A stretch of DNA of 64,000 bases from Artemia franciscana (GCF_032884065.1 NC_088865.1:43595152-43659151); one strand, 5' to 3'; shown: positions 47,101 through 60,122, counted from the first letter of the stretch. Notes: generated by a model not told the origin, from the sequence alone. A program made the numbers and translations.

Positions 47101-48245
47101 TTGGACTACTTTAAACAAGATGGCTATCTTAAAATTTTGATCGGATGTATTTGGGGAAAAGAGGGTGTAGGGCGAGGGGTATATGCCCACTGGTCACTTT
47201 TGGTGACTTTTAAAAAGGTGACAGGAACTTACGATTCCAATCAAATTAGCCTCATCTTTGCATAAAACGTAGGTATGACTTACCCTCCAGGCTCTGGAGG
47301 GTGTGGACCCCCTGAATTTTTATCATTAAACTGATCTTTAAACTATTTCTAACAAAATGTTTGTCTCATTGATTGGATTCATTTGGGAAAAGGGGCCCTG
47401 AGGGGGAAGGGGAGGGGTAGTTGCAATCCGATAAATTTTGGCTCTTAAAAAGGGCACTAGAGATTACGATCTACAATCGAATGAGCCCCTTCTGAAGTTT
47501 ATACGATCATCCATTCCATAAATACCTTATATACCCCAGGCATAATTTAAAGTGGCCCTTCTCTCGAGCTTTGGGAGGAGGGGTATATTGAATTAGAAGA
47601 TTTTGTTATCTTATTGTTGGACTATTTCAAACAGAATGACAATCTCAAATTTTTATCGGGTGGATTTGGGGAAAACAGGGTGTGTCCTGGGGGGTAGATT
47701 CCCTCTGAACCCTTTTGATCTCATAAAAAGATAACTAGCAATTTTAATTTTCAATCTAAAAAGCCATCTCTGAAGTTAATACGACCACCCCTTACGTAAG
47801 AATCTTACATGCCCCTGGGGCATACCTTAAAACATTTGCCTACGGGTCTGGAAGTTTTTGTTGACTTTGGAGTTTTTATTATCCGATGTTTGAACTATTT
47901 TTAACAAAATGGGTATCTCAAAAGTTTTATTGGATGGGCTTGGGAAAATAGCATTGGGGCTAGTTAACCTCGGAACTCTTTTGAATCTTGAAAAATGAAT
48001 TAGAACTTCATTTTCCAATCAAACGAGCCTTCTCTGGAGCTTATACGAGCATCCCTTTATACGAACATCCTTTCATCGGATGTATTCTGGGAAAAAAGGC
48101 CGTGGGGCCAGCTGCCCTCCAATCACTTTTGACTCTTAAAATGACACTAGAACTTCTAATTTTCAATCGAATGAGCCCCCTCCGAAGATTATACGAGCAA
48201 CCCTTCCGTATTAAGTACCTCTGGGGAAAAAAAACTATAAAACAT
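44130..48245 (+). repeat. Tandem array of about 270-300 bp units
   Basis: A recurring unit runs from CCTTATATGCCCC(G/T)GGGCAT through ACAACACTTGCCCC, a CTCTGGGG box, GATC(T/G)TT(G/T)GACTATTT, AAACAAAATGGCTATCTCAA, GATCGGATGCATTTGGGG, AATCACTTTTGACTCTTAAA to AATCGAATGAGCCC. Anchors lie near 44458, 44724, 44987, 45248, 45541, 45822, 46199, 46857, 47525 and 47800. About 13-14 units, strongly diverged from each other, G-rich on the plus strand. No coding capacity. Confidence 0.85.
46262..47597 (+). repeat. Recent 668-bp tandem duplication inside the array
   Basis: 46262-46929 and 46930-47597 are nearly identical (both start AAAATGAAAATCTCGAAAAT and end at TATATTGAATTAGAA), while neighbouring units differ widely. 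Two old units were duplicated together recently. Confidence 0.9.
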
Positions 48246-48255
48246 TTGAGCCGTA

Positions 48256-49640
48256 TGGCCTCTCAAACAGTTCGTGGTGACAAACTGTAGTAAGGAGTGA
48301 CCCGGCTCAATAGTAGCTGAAACTCAAAAAATAGTAATTTTGATACTAATGGTTACAAGAAAAGAATTGTATTTTATTGCTGATTTTAAACATGTAACTT
48401 TCATCCAATTTAGTCTTACCCAGCAAAACTTACGAGCCTGAAAATATTTGCCTTATTTTGGAAAACACCCCTTAAAAATAATAGAATCTTAACTAAAATC
48501 ACCACCGCATTCAGCGTATCAGAGAACCCCACTGTAGACGTTTTAAGCTCCTATCTACAAAAATGTGGATATTGGTATTTTTTTGCCAGAAGACCGATCA
48601 CGGGTGTGTTTTTTTTTTTGGTTATTGGGAAGCATACAGACGTTTTCAGGGGGATTTTTTTTTAGTTTGGGGGAGGGGAAGTTGAGGGAAGGGGTGTTAC
48701 ATGGGAGGATCTTTCTATAAAGAAATTTGCCATGGGGAAAGAAAATTTAAATGACGGGAATGCAGGATTTTCTAGCATTATTTAAAAAAAAACAAAAAAA
48801 AAATAAATATGAAAAGTCTTTTCAACTGAAAGTAAGGGACAGCATCAAAACTTAAAACGAACAAAAATGATTACGCATATGAGGGGTTCACCTCCTCTTA
48901 ATACCTCGCTCTTTACGCTAAAATATTTTTAATAATTTCAACTCTTTATTCTACGGCTTTTGTGATTCAGGGGTCATTCTTAAGGAATTGGGACAAAATT
49001 TAAGCTTTAGTGTAAATAGCGAGGTATTGACGGGAGGGGGGCTGAGCCCCCTCATAAACATAATAAAAACTTACGAATATAGAAGTTTGTTACGTAAGTC
49101 AATTCGTAAATTACGTATTTTTTTTTACTAATGACAACATTCGTAAAAAGTGAAAAGTTCTAGTTGCCTTTTTAACTAATCAAAAAAATTGGAGGGCGTC
49201 TAGGCGTCTTCCCCCACTCAATTTTTTATCAAAATCTACCGATTAAAACTATGAGAAAGCCATTTAGTAAAAAAAAAATATTAATATGCAGAATTCTCTT
49301 TGATTATTTATGTGCGGAGAGCCAAAATCAAAACATGCATTAATTTAAAAACGTTCAAAACATAAATTAAAAAAAAGTTTTTTTTCAACTAAAAGTAAGA
49401 AGCGACAATAAAACTTAAAACGATCAGAAATTACTCCATATATGTAAGAGGATTTTCCTCCTCAACGGCCCGCTCTTTACGCTAAAGTTTTTTACTGTTT
49501 TAAAAAAAGTACAGTTAAGAGAAAGAGTCAAATATTAGCGTAAAGAGCGGGGCGTTGAGGAGGAAAAGCCCCTTACATATACAGAGTAATTTCTGTTCGT
49601 TTTAAGTTTTAATGTTGCTTCTTACTTTCAGTTAAAAAAG
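48256..49640 (+). repeat. Family R repeat, near complete
   Basis: TCAAACAGTTCGTGGTGACA starts it. A diverged hairpin is at about 48820-49060 and the terminal hairpin at about 49385-49633 (arms with GGCCCGCTCTTTACGCTAAA and TTAGCGTAAAGAGCGGGGCG). Confidence 0.85.
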
Positions 49641-49684
49641 CTTGTTTTTTGTATTTAAAACTATAGGGAGCACTATAGCGTTGC

Positions 49685-49825
49685 CTCTGAAAGCCTGACT
49701 TTTTATCCCAGTTCTTAAGCAGCGACTCCTCAAACAAATGGGCATTGAATTGGAATAAGAAATATTTTTGAGCCACTATAAAACTTAAGCATAAAGAAAA
49801 GGGTGCTAAGGAGGGAAAAGTTTTA
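49685..49825 (+). repeat. Short dispersed repeat shared with 42650-42790
   Basis: GAAAGCCTGACTTTTTATCC through AAACAAATGGGCATTGAATT recurs with a few changes. No ends or duplications could be defined. Confidence 0.7.
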
Positions 49826-49888
49826 AATTTTATAAATAAAATCAATACGCCATTTTTTTCAAAACAGAAATGAATTTGGTGTACTGAT

Positions 49889-50060
49889 CAAACAGTTCGT
49901 GGTAACGAACTGTAGTAAGGAGCGACCCGGCTCAATAGTAACCAAAACTCTAAAAAGAGCGGGGCGTTGATGAGGAAGCAGCCTCTTTCATATACGAAGT
50001 AATTTCTGGTCGTTTTAAGTTTTAATGTCGCTCCTTACTTTCAGTTAAAAAAACTTTTTT
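49889..50060 (+). repeat. Family R copy with internal deletion
   Basis: The start (TCAAACAGTTCGTGGTAACG to ACTCTAAAAA) is joined directly to the right arm of the terminal hairpin (GAGCGGGGCGTTGATGAGGA). About 1.4 kb is missing, leaving a solo two-end derivative. Confidence 0.8.
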
Positions 50061-50860
50061 TTTTATTTAATTCTTTTACTACGCTCAACAATCCTACAAG
50101 ATGAATAAAACTAAAGATTTTAGATTTCGAATCAGTCTCCATTTCTCATCTGACTTTGTATTTTATTCTTTTTATAGTTTTCTTTAGTATTAATGAAATT
50201 GTGTGTACTACCGAGTAAAATTAGATTTTTCTACTATTAACTAACGTAATCAAGAATCTAGATGCTAAAGTATGTAAATTTACTGGTTTTACATACATGG
50301 AGATGCAGAACATAAAATGCTTTCTAAAATTTCATTTTGTGAAAATTAGAAGAAAAGCAGAAAATCGTGTTTCTTGTAGGTCTGTTAAAACGTCTAACAG
50401 GATTAGGAGTGTAGCTACAATTTTGTTTTGTGGATGCTCTGCTCTTTCATAATAGACATTGCCTCTATTTAGTTTCTCATTTCTTTAATATTTAATAGAT
50501 AGCCCCCTTGATATACTAACTAGTATCCCCTATTTTTGGACAAAGATAGCCTCATTTGGCAACACTAACCTGACATTTGAAGGTCGGATGAAAGCTTTAA
50601 TATAGCGCTAAATTCATTGCTTTACTAGGTGCTGGGTGGTGAAGAGCTTTGGAACAGGCCAAAAAACAGAGACTTGGACAGTTTTAAGATAATAAAACCC
50701 CTTTTGACCGTTAATGGGGGCTCAAAGAAGAAACCCAAACTAAGCGCAAATGTTCACATTCAGCCACCAAGTCAGCTAAAGGACTTCACAGGTAATGATA
50801 AGTTTCCAAGACAGCGCTTTTTATGGCACTCGGTATTAACTAAGTGACATATAGCAATCG
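50061..50860. other. Unassigned region
   Basis: A+T-rich; a small open frame near 50629-50847 has no family features. Nothing recognised. Confidence 0.5.
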
Positions 50861-52620
50861 CTAATTCTGTCGGTCTGTCTGTCGGTCAGTTTGTCTGTCT
50901 GTCTGTCGGTCCCAGTTTTGCTACTTTAGGCACTTCCAGGTAAGCTAGGACGATGAAATTTGGCAGGCGTATCAGGGACCGGACCAGAATAAATTAGAAA
51001 TAGTCATTTTCCTGATTTTACCATCTGAGGGGGAGGGGTAGTGGGGACCGATTAATTCGGAAAAAATAGAAAAATTGAAGTATTTTTAACCTACGAACTG
51101 TTGATCAGATCTTAATGAAATTTGATTTTTGGAAGGATATCGTGTCTCAGAGCTGTTATTTTATATTCCGATCGGATCTGGTGACATTGGGGGGATATGG
51201 GAGGGGAAACCTAAAATCTTGGAAAACACTTAGAGTGGAGGGATCGGGATGAAACTTGGTGGGAAAAATAAGCACAAGTCCTAGATACATGATTGACATA
51301 ACCGGAACGGATCCGCTCTCTTTGGAGTAGTTGGGGGAGGGGTTAATTCTGAAAAATTAGAAAAAAGAGGTATTTTTAACGTACGGACGGGTGATCGGAT
51401 CTCAATGAAATTTCATATTTAGAAGGATATCGTGTCACAAAGTTCTTATTTAAATCCTGACCTGATCTGGTGACATTGGGGGAAGTTTGGATGGGGAACC
51501 TAAAATCGTGGAAAACGCTTAGATTGGAGGGATCGGGATGAAACTTGGTGGGAAAAATAAGAGCAGAAGTCTTACATACGTGATTTACATAATTGGAAAG
51601 GATCCACTCTATTGGGGGGGGGGCTAACTCTGAAAAATAAGAAAAAATTACGTATTTTTAACTTACGAAGGAGTGATCGGATCTTCATGAAACTTCATAT
51701 TTAGAAGGACCTCGTAACTCAGATCTCTTATTTTAAATCTCAACCGGATCAAGCGTAATTGGGTGGGGGGCAGTTGGGGGGACCGGACATCTTAGAAAAT
51801 ACATAAAGCGGTGAGATCAGGATAAAAATGGATGGGAAGAATAAAAACCTGTCTAAGATACGTGACTGACATACCGGACCGGATCTGCTCTCTTTGGTGG
51901 AATTGGGGAGGGGGGTAATTTTGAAAATTGATGTATTTGTAACTTACGAAAGGGTGACCAGATCTTAATGAAATTTGATATTTAGAAGGATCTTGTGCTT
52001 TAAAGTTCTAATTTTAAATTCCTACTAGATCCTTTGACATTGGGGGGAGTTGAAGAGAGAAACCGGAATTCTTGGAAAACGTAAAAATCGGGGTATTTTT
52101 ATCTTACGAATAGATGATCGGATCTTAATGAAATTTGATTTTTAGAAGGAATTCATGTCTCAGAGCTCTTATTTCAAATCCCAACCAGATCTTTTGACAT
52201 TGGGGGGAGTTAGAGGGGGAAATCTTGGAAAAACACTTGTAGTGGAGGAATCGGGATGAAGCTTGGTGGATAGAATAAACAAATGTCCTTGATGCGTTAT
52301 TGACAGAGTCGTATTGGATTCGCTCTCTTTCGGGGAGTTGGGGGGAGGGGTTCATTGATTTGGCGAGTTTGGTGCTTCTGGACGTGCTAGGACGATTAAA
52401 ATTGGTAGGCGTGCCAGGGAGCTGAACAATTTGACGTAATAAAGTCGTTTTCCCAGATTCGACCATCTGGGGCTAAAGGGAGAGGAAAAATTGGAAAAAA
52501 TAGGTATTTATAACTTACGTGGGTGATCGGATCTTAATGAATTTTGATATTTAGAAGGACATCGTGACTCAGAGCTCTTATTTTAAATCCTGACCGGCAT
52601 TAAGCCTCTTATTTTCCTTT
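50861..52620 (+). repeat. Tandem array of about 290 bp units led by a GTCT microsatellite
   Basis: A GTCTGTCTGTCGGTC run (50872-50915) is followed by five to six units, each with TGATCGGATCTTAATGAAAT, TTTAGAAGGATATCGTG, CTCAGAGCTCTTATTTTAAA, GACATTGGGGGGAGTT and GGATCGGGATGAAACTTGGT. The AAGGA-TCGTG anchors lie near 51130, 51421, 51703, 51985, 52146 and 52552. No coding capacity on either strand. Confidence 0.8.
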
Positions 52621-53009
52621 TTAAATCAATCTATTGATTCATAGAATTTTGTTAGAGCTCATACCATATGATCTCTTGGCTCTTAGCTCTTCTCGCCTCG
52701 TCACAAGTGCCATATGAGCTCTTAGCTCTTGTTATTATTATTTTGCTTTTTAGAGCCCACTTACAAAATGAGGATGAGAAATAGCATTAAAAAATTTTAA
52801 GCTTTAGACTCCAAATTACTTCATCACAAGGCAAATTTAACATTAAAATAAATTAGTTCACTTGTCTCTAGATACATAATTTATTTTTCTTCTTTTTTTT
52901 AACACAAAAAAAAACAAGTCTGGACCGCTTAAAAATTTCTTTATAACATAATATTTAGTGTAGCTTTAATAACTCCTACTTGAAATTAAATGAAAAACTA
53001 GTTTTTTTA

Positions 53010-53425
53010 ATGAAAGTAACGACCGACATTAAAACTTAAAACGAACAGAAATTATTCCGTATATGAAATGGGTTGTCCCCTCCGCAATCCCTCACTCTTT
53101 ACGCTAAAGTTTTTTAATGTTTTAAAAAGTAGAATTATGGCAAAGAGTCAAACTTTAGCGTAATTTTTGCTATTAAATTTTGCTTGAAATTCTATGACTT
53201 GTAGGGAGTGTTTTCCCCTATTATCCAAATTAAGGCAAAATTTCTCGGGCTCGTAACGTTCGATGACAAAGACTAAATTTGATGAAACTTATATATTTAA
53301 AATCAGCATAAAAATCCAATTCTTTTGATGTATCTTTTAGCATCAAAAGTCCGTTTTTTAGAGTTTCGTTTACTATTGAGCCGGGTCGCTCCTTACTACA
53401 GTTCGTTACCACGAACTATTTGAAT
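53010..53425. repeat. Hairpin arm joined to inverted family R start
   Basis: A left hairpin arm (53010-53163, plus) runs directly into a minus-strand family R start that ends CAGTTCGTTACCACGAACTA near 53418. An internally deleted copy or a fusion of two. Confidence 0.75.
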
Positions 53426-55307
53426 ATTAATTAGATTCTATTTGAAGACATGAAGACTGTTTTACCAGCACTTCTATTTGTTGATGATTTTCTCTCTTAT
53501 AAACTGAGAAAATACTCTTTTTATCCTTAGTACGTTCTTCGGTTAATCAAAGTTCATTCAAGCTTTTTGAAAGGGCTTGATAGGCTTTAGCCTAGCTCAG
53601 GTATTAATTTCAAAACAAGGGCCCTACAAGTTAGCTTGCATCAGAAATAAACCTTAAATTAAGCACAAAGCTATGATATGAGTTAAGCTCAAAGTCTATT
53701 AGCTTCTTTTTCTGTTCTCATTTTTATTTATATTACCACCGACCTCATTAAAGTTTCTGTTTCGTGAATTTTTCCACTGTTTAGTTTTCAGGAAAAGAAT
53801 TACAAAAAATTATCAAAAACCCAAAATTTCAAACTTAGTCTTCAGGGCAATGTTATATTCTTCAAAACAAATTGAAATACATAATCTATTCCATGCATCA
53901 ATTTAAATCAAATCAAGTTAATTTTACTTCAAGGTATATCCGCTTCAAGGCTTCTGAAATGTCTTCCGTTATTTGAATAGATTCGTTATTTGAATTCGTT
54001 ATAGATTTGTTATTTGAATAGATTCCAGGAAAATTCACTGTCTGTAAATGGTTTCTTCATCGAGGACTTTACTATATGTTTTCTTCTTCAAGGTTCTGGC
54101 TCAATCAGTTGAACTTTAGCTTAGCTTTTACCTTATCAAACCCTTCCCGATCCGTCAAAGAATATCTCGTATGTAGAAAGCCAACTATTTAACAGAAAAA
54201 AAAACCCTTTTTGTCATGAATATAGCTAATCTATAGAAAAAATGAGAAAATTATTTCATAAATGCGCAATTTATAGTAAAATGATAAACAATTTCTAAAT
54301 ATTTTAGCATTTTGCAGATCTAAACAAAATTAAGGTGTTCAAAAGGAACATAGTTTTTAAGACAGGTTGCAATATCTCTTTAACTAAATTTCAAGGATTT
54401 AATTGTCTTGCACAATTGAGAACAATTTGAAAACAAGGAACCTTCACAAAATTTCATCCAAAATATTACATATATGTGTTCATAGAAGAATCATAATCGC
54501 TTTACGGAGGAATCACTCAGGAATAACTCGGAAATCACTCAAGGGAGGGCATAATCACTTTAGTCGTTTTCTTTACTCCAGAGTCACTTTTGAGTCTGGC
54601 TCAAGCTTCGATTATGCATTCTTTTGTGAAAAAAGAGTCTTTTTCGCAATGTTTCAAGCTTTTGTTTGAAGTAAGTTTAAAAAACACATTATCAAAAAGA
54701 ACTTTTCTAAGAAAAGTAATAATAACCTAGTATTTTTAAGAGGGGGAGGGATTGAAGTGCACTGATGCAACTCTAACTTGTGGGATTTTTTGTTTTTTAG
54801 CAGTCTGAGTTGATTTAAATTCTGGTCGCTATATGTTTCATTTATTCATTCACAGTAATATCCTTTCTTTTTAAGTTTGAATTAAAATATGTTTCTTTAT
54901 GTTTCTTGTCGGTTCAAAATATCGCTCTTTAGATCTCTTACAAAAAATTTATCATCTTAAAAGCTGTTTTAGAATAATTTATGTTAGAAGACACTGAAGA
55001 CAATTTTTGAAAAAAAAAAAACAACAACAAAAAAACAAAAAACAATAGTTTAAATTGCCGCACAATAATATGGCCGGAATAGAGCTACAATAATTTTCGA
55101 TTAATCCTCCTTCTGTAACTATTAAAAGAGAACACATCTTTCAACGAAACATTTTCTTTTTTTTCTTGCTGACCTTCGATTTCCTCGATAAACACGATTC
55201 AAATAAAGCTTTCTTTGTGTAAGTGACATCCAAATAAATATTGATCTTAAAAAGAATTCTTTCCATAATTTATTTGTAGAAATTTTCTGTCTATGTTCTA
55301 AAAATGA
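53426..55307. other. Unassigned region
   Basis: A+T-rich, no gene, no repeat family recognised. Short local repeats of GTTATTTGAATAGATT occur near 53970-54025. Confidence 0.5.
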
Positions 55308-55732
55308 AGAAAAGCATATTTAAGTCAGGGCTTAAAAAACGGAAATAAAGAACAAAGCTTTTTGTTGGAACCGTTTTGGCCAATATTTGTAGTTATGAAT
55401 AGGTAGCTGAAGATTTACTTTTTGGCAATCAAGCTTTGGCAAATGAGAAGGAGAGTGAAGAGTTATTCCAGCTTTGCCTCTCACAGAGATTATCTGTCGT
55501 TGCTTTACTCCGACTAGCCCTGTCTTCAAGACTTTCATCACTTCCACCAACTTAATAATCCAAACATGAACCTGGTAGAATTGATTAAAGACTTAAGATC
55601 CAGGGCTAATTAGAGTAAACCCATGACAGATAGTCTCTGTGACAGGCAAAGCTGGCATCAACTTTTTCAGAGTTCTTTAAAAATAATTATTTTCACTTCT
55701 TGGTGATATTTGGATTCCGTTTGGGAAAAATT

Positions 55733-55790
55733 GTGCGCAGCTGTGCTGTCCTCTGGTGGCTTGGTAATATGATAAATTGCCAGTTTTAGC
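55733..55790 (+). repeat. LINE 3' end
   Basis: TGTGCGCAGCTGTGCTGTCC and GGTGGCTTGGTAATATGATA resemble the LINE end at 32070-32110. An inverted counterpart is at 63530-63590. Confidence 0.6.
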
Positions 55791-55844
55791 TTTGGTCGTA
55801 AGTACAATTGATTAGAAATTAAATTAAAAAAACAAGTTTTTTTA

Positions 55845-56135
55845 ACTGAAAGTAAGGAGCAACATTAAAACTTGAAATTGACATAAATTATTACGTATGT
55901 GAGGGGAGTTTGCCCCATCGTCAATATCTCGCTCTTTACGCTAAAGTTCGAATTTTGTTCCAATTCTTTATGAATGACCCCAGAATGACAAAGGCCGTTT
56001 AATTACAATAAATAGCTCTTTTAAAAGTACCAAAATACTTTAGCGTAAAGAGCGATGAGGAGGCGATCTCCCTCATATACTTAATAATTTCTGTTCGTTT
56101 TAAGTTTTAATGTTGCTCCTTACTTTCAGTTGAAA
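55845..56135. repeat. Hairpin repeat (variant with longer loop)
   Basis: Outer arms are CTGAAAGTAAGGAGCAACAT and its inverse, with CGCTCTTTACGCTAAAG / CTTTAGCGTAAAGAGCG inside. The loop contains AATGACCCCAGAATGACAAA. The counterpart at 63172-63468 is inverted. Confidence 0.8.
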
Positions 56136-56309
56136 AAAACATGTTTTTTATTCAATTTCTGACAGTTTTTTTAGTAATGCTTGGAAAAGCGGCGCCTCCT
56201 TCATGAGAAATTCTCCTCCCCTATGCAAAATTCCACATGAAAAGATTTTCCAACGTAACCTCTTCTCCCTGGACCCCTTTCCCCACCAGAAAAATCCCTC
56301 CTGGAAGCG

Positions 56310-57001
56310 TCTGTAAGCTTCCTAATAACCAATCCTATATGTAAGCAATGTTCAAAGTTCATTACTTGCAACCTTTCCTCTGGGGACTGTGGGGGATTAA
56401 GTCATCCTCAAAGACATATTTAACAGATTTTTCGACCATGTTGAGCAAAATAGTTATCTCAAAATTTTGATCAACTGTGGTAAGAAATGAGTGTAAGATT
56501 AGGCCTAGTTGTGCTCCAATTTTTTTGGTCTTTTAAAAAGGGTACTAGAAATTTAATTTTCCGTTTGAATGAGCCCTCTTGCGATATTCTAGGATCACTG
56601 AATTGATATGATCATCCCTGGGGAAAAAACAAAAATCAAATAAACACACATCCGTGATCTTTGTCGTGGCAAAAAATATAGAATTCGACATTTTTGAATA
56701 TAGGAGCTTGAAACCTCTACAGTAGTGTTCTCTGATACTCTGAATCTAGTGGTGTGATTTTCACTAAGATTCTGTTAGGGGATTCTGTTCCCCCTTTTTT
56801 CGAAAACAAAGCAAATTTTCTCTAGCTTGTAATTTTTGATGGGCAAGACTGAACTTGAAGAAACTAATATATTTAAAACCAACATAAAAATTCAATTCTT
56901 CTGATGTATCTGTTGGTAAAGAAATTCCGTTTTTTAGAGTTTGAATTACTATTAGGCCGGGTCGCTCCTTGCTTACAATTCGTTAGCACGAACTGTTTGA
57001 A
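56310..57001 (-). repeat. Family R 5' portion, minus strand
   Basis: Ends in GGGTCGCTCCTTGCTTACAA and ACGAACTGTTTGA (57001), the inverted family R start. Together with the hairpin at 55845-56135 it forms one copy. Confidence 0.75.
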
Positions 57002-57329
57002 AGGGTGATTAGAGCTCTTCACAAGGGAACTTAGACTGATGGTTTAGCAATTGTACATTGTGATCACATTAGAGGTACATGGAACACACCGAATAGTTTC
57101 TAAAAGAACCGTTTGAAACATTACAACGCATATGCAGATGCAATGATGTTCCTTTTTTAAAGAAAATTTCAAATTTTAATCAAAGTGTGATTTATTAACA
57201 AGATTTTCGATTTATTTAAGTATGATTTTTCTCACTTTAGCCTCTGCAAAATCCTTAATTATCTCTCCTAACTGATTTCTTCTAATTCTTCTCGTTTTAT
57301 TCTCATTAAAGCTCAATGATTTAGTCCCT

Positions 57330-58321
57330 CCTTGCCCATAGTTATTCTGATCTTTCTTATTAATTTATATGTTTGCTTATCCAGCACCAAAGAAGTAACT
57401 ACAGTTTTGAAAAAGCGGAAAAATGAATGTGCACCTGGAGTCGATGGGATCATGGAAAAGATGCTAAGGATTTCCCTTCAAGCCTTCATAACTGTTTGGA
57501 CTACTCTCCTAGGGCTCGTAAGGAACGACGAATCAGTCCCAAAAGATTGGACCAGGGGCATACCGGTTGAACTCTTCAAGAAGGGTGATGCACTAATCTG
57601 TAAAAACTAAGGGGCATCAGCTTTTGACCTGATAGGTCTTACTCTTGTCTTGTTGTCATAGTTAGACTAATGGTTGAAGAGTCCAGGGAAGGGGGGAAAA
57701 TAAATATGCTTCAATGATTTTGAAAAGGCATTCTATTCTGTTGACCAAAAGATATTATGGAAGATTTTGAATTATTACAAATTATCAGATAAACTAGTCA
57801 AAATGAAAGTCGCACTGTATGATGATAGTGAGTGTTGTGTTTCTGAACACATTCTCAACATTTTCTGAACACAGAAAATGGGAATTCCCCTTTCTTCAAG
57901 ATTATATCAGGCGTTAAACAGGGATGTGTCCCATCCTGCATCCTGTTTGTTATAGTTATGGACTACATTCTAATGCAGTTTTCAGATTCTGGAATAAATT
58001 TTTGAAGCCTACAGATCACTGACATGGACCTCTCTGATGACAGTGTTCTTCTCGAAGAAGTGAATCAGCGATTGCAGCTACTACTCGACACCATAGATAA
58101 AAAGTCTGAAAAGGTTGGGGTTAATAATGGATTTCGGTAAAAGAAAGAACATGGCTACATCTGAGTCTCTACTGATGCTGAAATGCAAAGATAAATGAAC
58201 ATATGCAATTAAATAGATCAAACAATCTAAGTACATCGAGAGATGGATTAATTATAATGGTGAAATAGCCGATAAAGTCATGAGAAGGATTGGCGAAGCT
58301 ACATCGGCTTTTAATAAAATT
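57330..58321 (+). pseudogene. LINE reverse transcriptase, piece 1 of 3
   Basis: Readable in changing frames: STKEVTTVLKKRKNECAPGV DG, WTRGIPVELFKKGD, NDFEKAFYSVDQKIL, SGVKQGCVPSCILFVIVMDY, DLSDDSVLLEEVNQRLQLLL and IGEATSAFNKI. LSDD replaces the usual (F/Y)xDD catalytic box. Stops and frameshifts throughout. It breaks off exactly where a family R repeat begins. Confidence 0.8.
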
Positions 58322-59888
58322 AAATAAAAAAAAACTAATTTTTTTAGCTGAAAGTAAGGAGCGACATTAAAACTTAAAACGAACAGAAATTACTCCGTAT
58401 ATGAAAAGAGTTGTCCCCTCCGCAATCCCTCGCTCTTTACGCTAAAGCTTTAAATTGTTTTAAAAAGTAGAATTGTGGCAAAGAGTCAAACTTTAGCGTA
58501 AAGAGCGAGGGATTGCGGAGGGGACAACTCATTTCATATACGGAGTAATTTCTGTTCGTTTTAAGTTTTAATGTCGCTCCTTACTTTCAACTAAAAAAAT
58601 TAGTTTTTTTTTTATTTAATTTCTGAACGTTTTTGAATTAATGCATGAATGGTTTTGGCTCTCCGCACATAAATTATTAAAATGAAATTTTAATTAAACG
58701 TAACAAACTTTCATAACCTTATATTTTTAATATGTATACGAGGGGATTTTTACCCTCGTTAATACCTCGCTCTTTACACTAAATCGTAAGTTTTGTCCCA
58801 ATTCTTTAAGAATGACCCCTGAATCAGAAAGGCCGCAGAATAAATAGTTGAAATTACTAAAAAATACTTTAGCATAAAGAGCAAGGTATTTATCTCCTCC
58901 TAAATACCTCGCTCTTTATGCTAAAGTATTTTTAGAACCCTTCATATGCGTAATAATCTCTGTTCGTTTTAAGTTTCAATGCTACTTTTTCCTTTCATTT
59001 GAAAAAACGTTTTCATGTTTATTTTTCATTGTTTTCTTATAGTAATGCTAGAGAATCCTGCGCCGTTTTCATTGAATTTTTCTTCCCCCATGACAGATTC
59101 CTCCAAGGAAAGATCCTCCAACATAGCCCCCTCTCCTCAGCCCCACCCCCAAACAAAATAAAATCCCCCTGAAAACGTCTGTACACTTCCCAATAACCAT
59201 TACTATATGTAAACAATGGTCAAAGTTTGTAAATTGCAGCCCCTCCCCCAGGGATTGCGGGGGAGTAAATCATCCCCAAAGACATAGTTATTATGTTTTT
59301 CGACTATGCTGAACACAATGGCTATCTCAAAATTTTGATCCGTTGACTTTGGGAAAAAATGAGTGTGGGAGGGGGCCTAGATGCCCTCCAATTTTTTGGT
59401 CACTTAAAAAGGGCACTAGAACTTTTCATTTCCGTTAAAATGAGCCATCTTGCGACATTCTAGGACCACTTGGTCGATACGATGATCCCTGGGGAATAGA
59501 AAAAAAACAAAAAACAAACAAACAAATAAACACGCACCCGTGATTTGTCTTCTGGCAAAAAATACAAAATTCCACATTTTTGTAGATAGAAGCTTGAAAC
59601 TTCTACAGTATGGTTCTCTGATACGCTAAATCTGATGGTGTCATTTTCGTTAAGATCCTACGACTTTTAGGGGGTGTTTGCCCCTATTTTCCTAAATAAG
59701 GCAAATTTTCTCAGGCTCGTAACTTTTGATGGGTAAGACTAAACTTGATGAAACTTATATATTTAAAATCAGCATTAAAATGCAATTCTTTTGATGTAGC
59801 TATTGATATCAAAATTCAATTTTTTAGAGTTTTGGTTACTATTGAGCCGGGTCGCTCCTTACTACAGTTTGTTACCACGAACTGTTTG
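58322..59888 (-). repeat. Complete family R repeat inserted in the LINE
   Basis: On the minus strand it starts at TCAAACAGTTCGTGG (59888) and ends with the terminal hairpin at 58345-58602. The hairpin arms match perfectly over long stretches (CAATCCCTCGCTCTTTACGC and its inverse). A second, diverged hairpin is at about 58730-59005. Confidence 0.85.
58345..58602. repeat. Near-perfect 258-bp hairpin
   Basis: Arms of about 115 bases around AAATTGTTTTAAAAAGTAGA. Arm sequence CCCCTCCGCAATCCCTCGCT is matched by AGCGAGGGATTGCGGAGGGG, differing from the arms of the copy at 29222 at several positions. Confidence 0.9.
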
Positions 59889-60122
59889 ATGAGACCAACG
59901 TGGTGCAGTACGAATTACTCTATGCACTTGAGGCTCCACCTTATGAATCGCAATGTGATATGTATTCTATTCTATGTAAGTGAATGCTGGAAGCTAAATG
60001 TCAAAATGGAGAAACGCGTCCTAGTCTTTGAAAACATTTGTCTTAGAAGAACACTGAAAATATCTCTCGGGGGAAAGTCACCTTTATAGGGATTTGCCAG
60101 AAAACTGGTTAATCATTAGCTA
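59889..60122 (+). pseudogene. LINE C-terminal region, piece 2 of 3
   Basis: LFYVSECWKLNVKMEKRVLV and FENICLRRTLKISLG are the region after the reverse transcriptase in this LINE type. It is bounded on both sides by family R insertions and continues piece 1. Confidence 0.7.

Larger units (their letters stand above)
55308..58270 (+). repeat. Left arm of large inverted duplication
   Basis: 55308-56312 and 57867-58270 match, in reverse, 63002-64000 and 62622-63001. The match reaches the window edge on the right, so the duplication may continue. 56313-57866 has no partner. Visible mismatches show it is not a simple assembly palindrome. Confidence 0.85.

Noticed and set aside
44130-48245. CRISPR array
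   Set aside because: Units are 270-300 bp, diverged along their whole length and without constant repeats separated by unique spacers; the context is eukaryotic.
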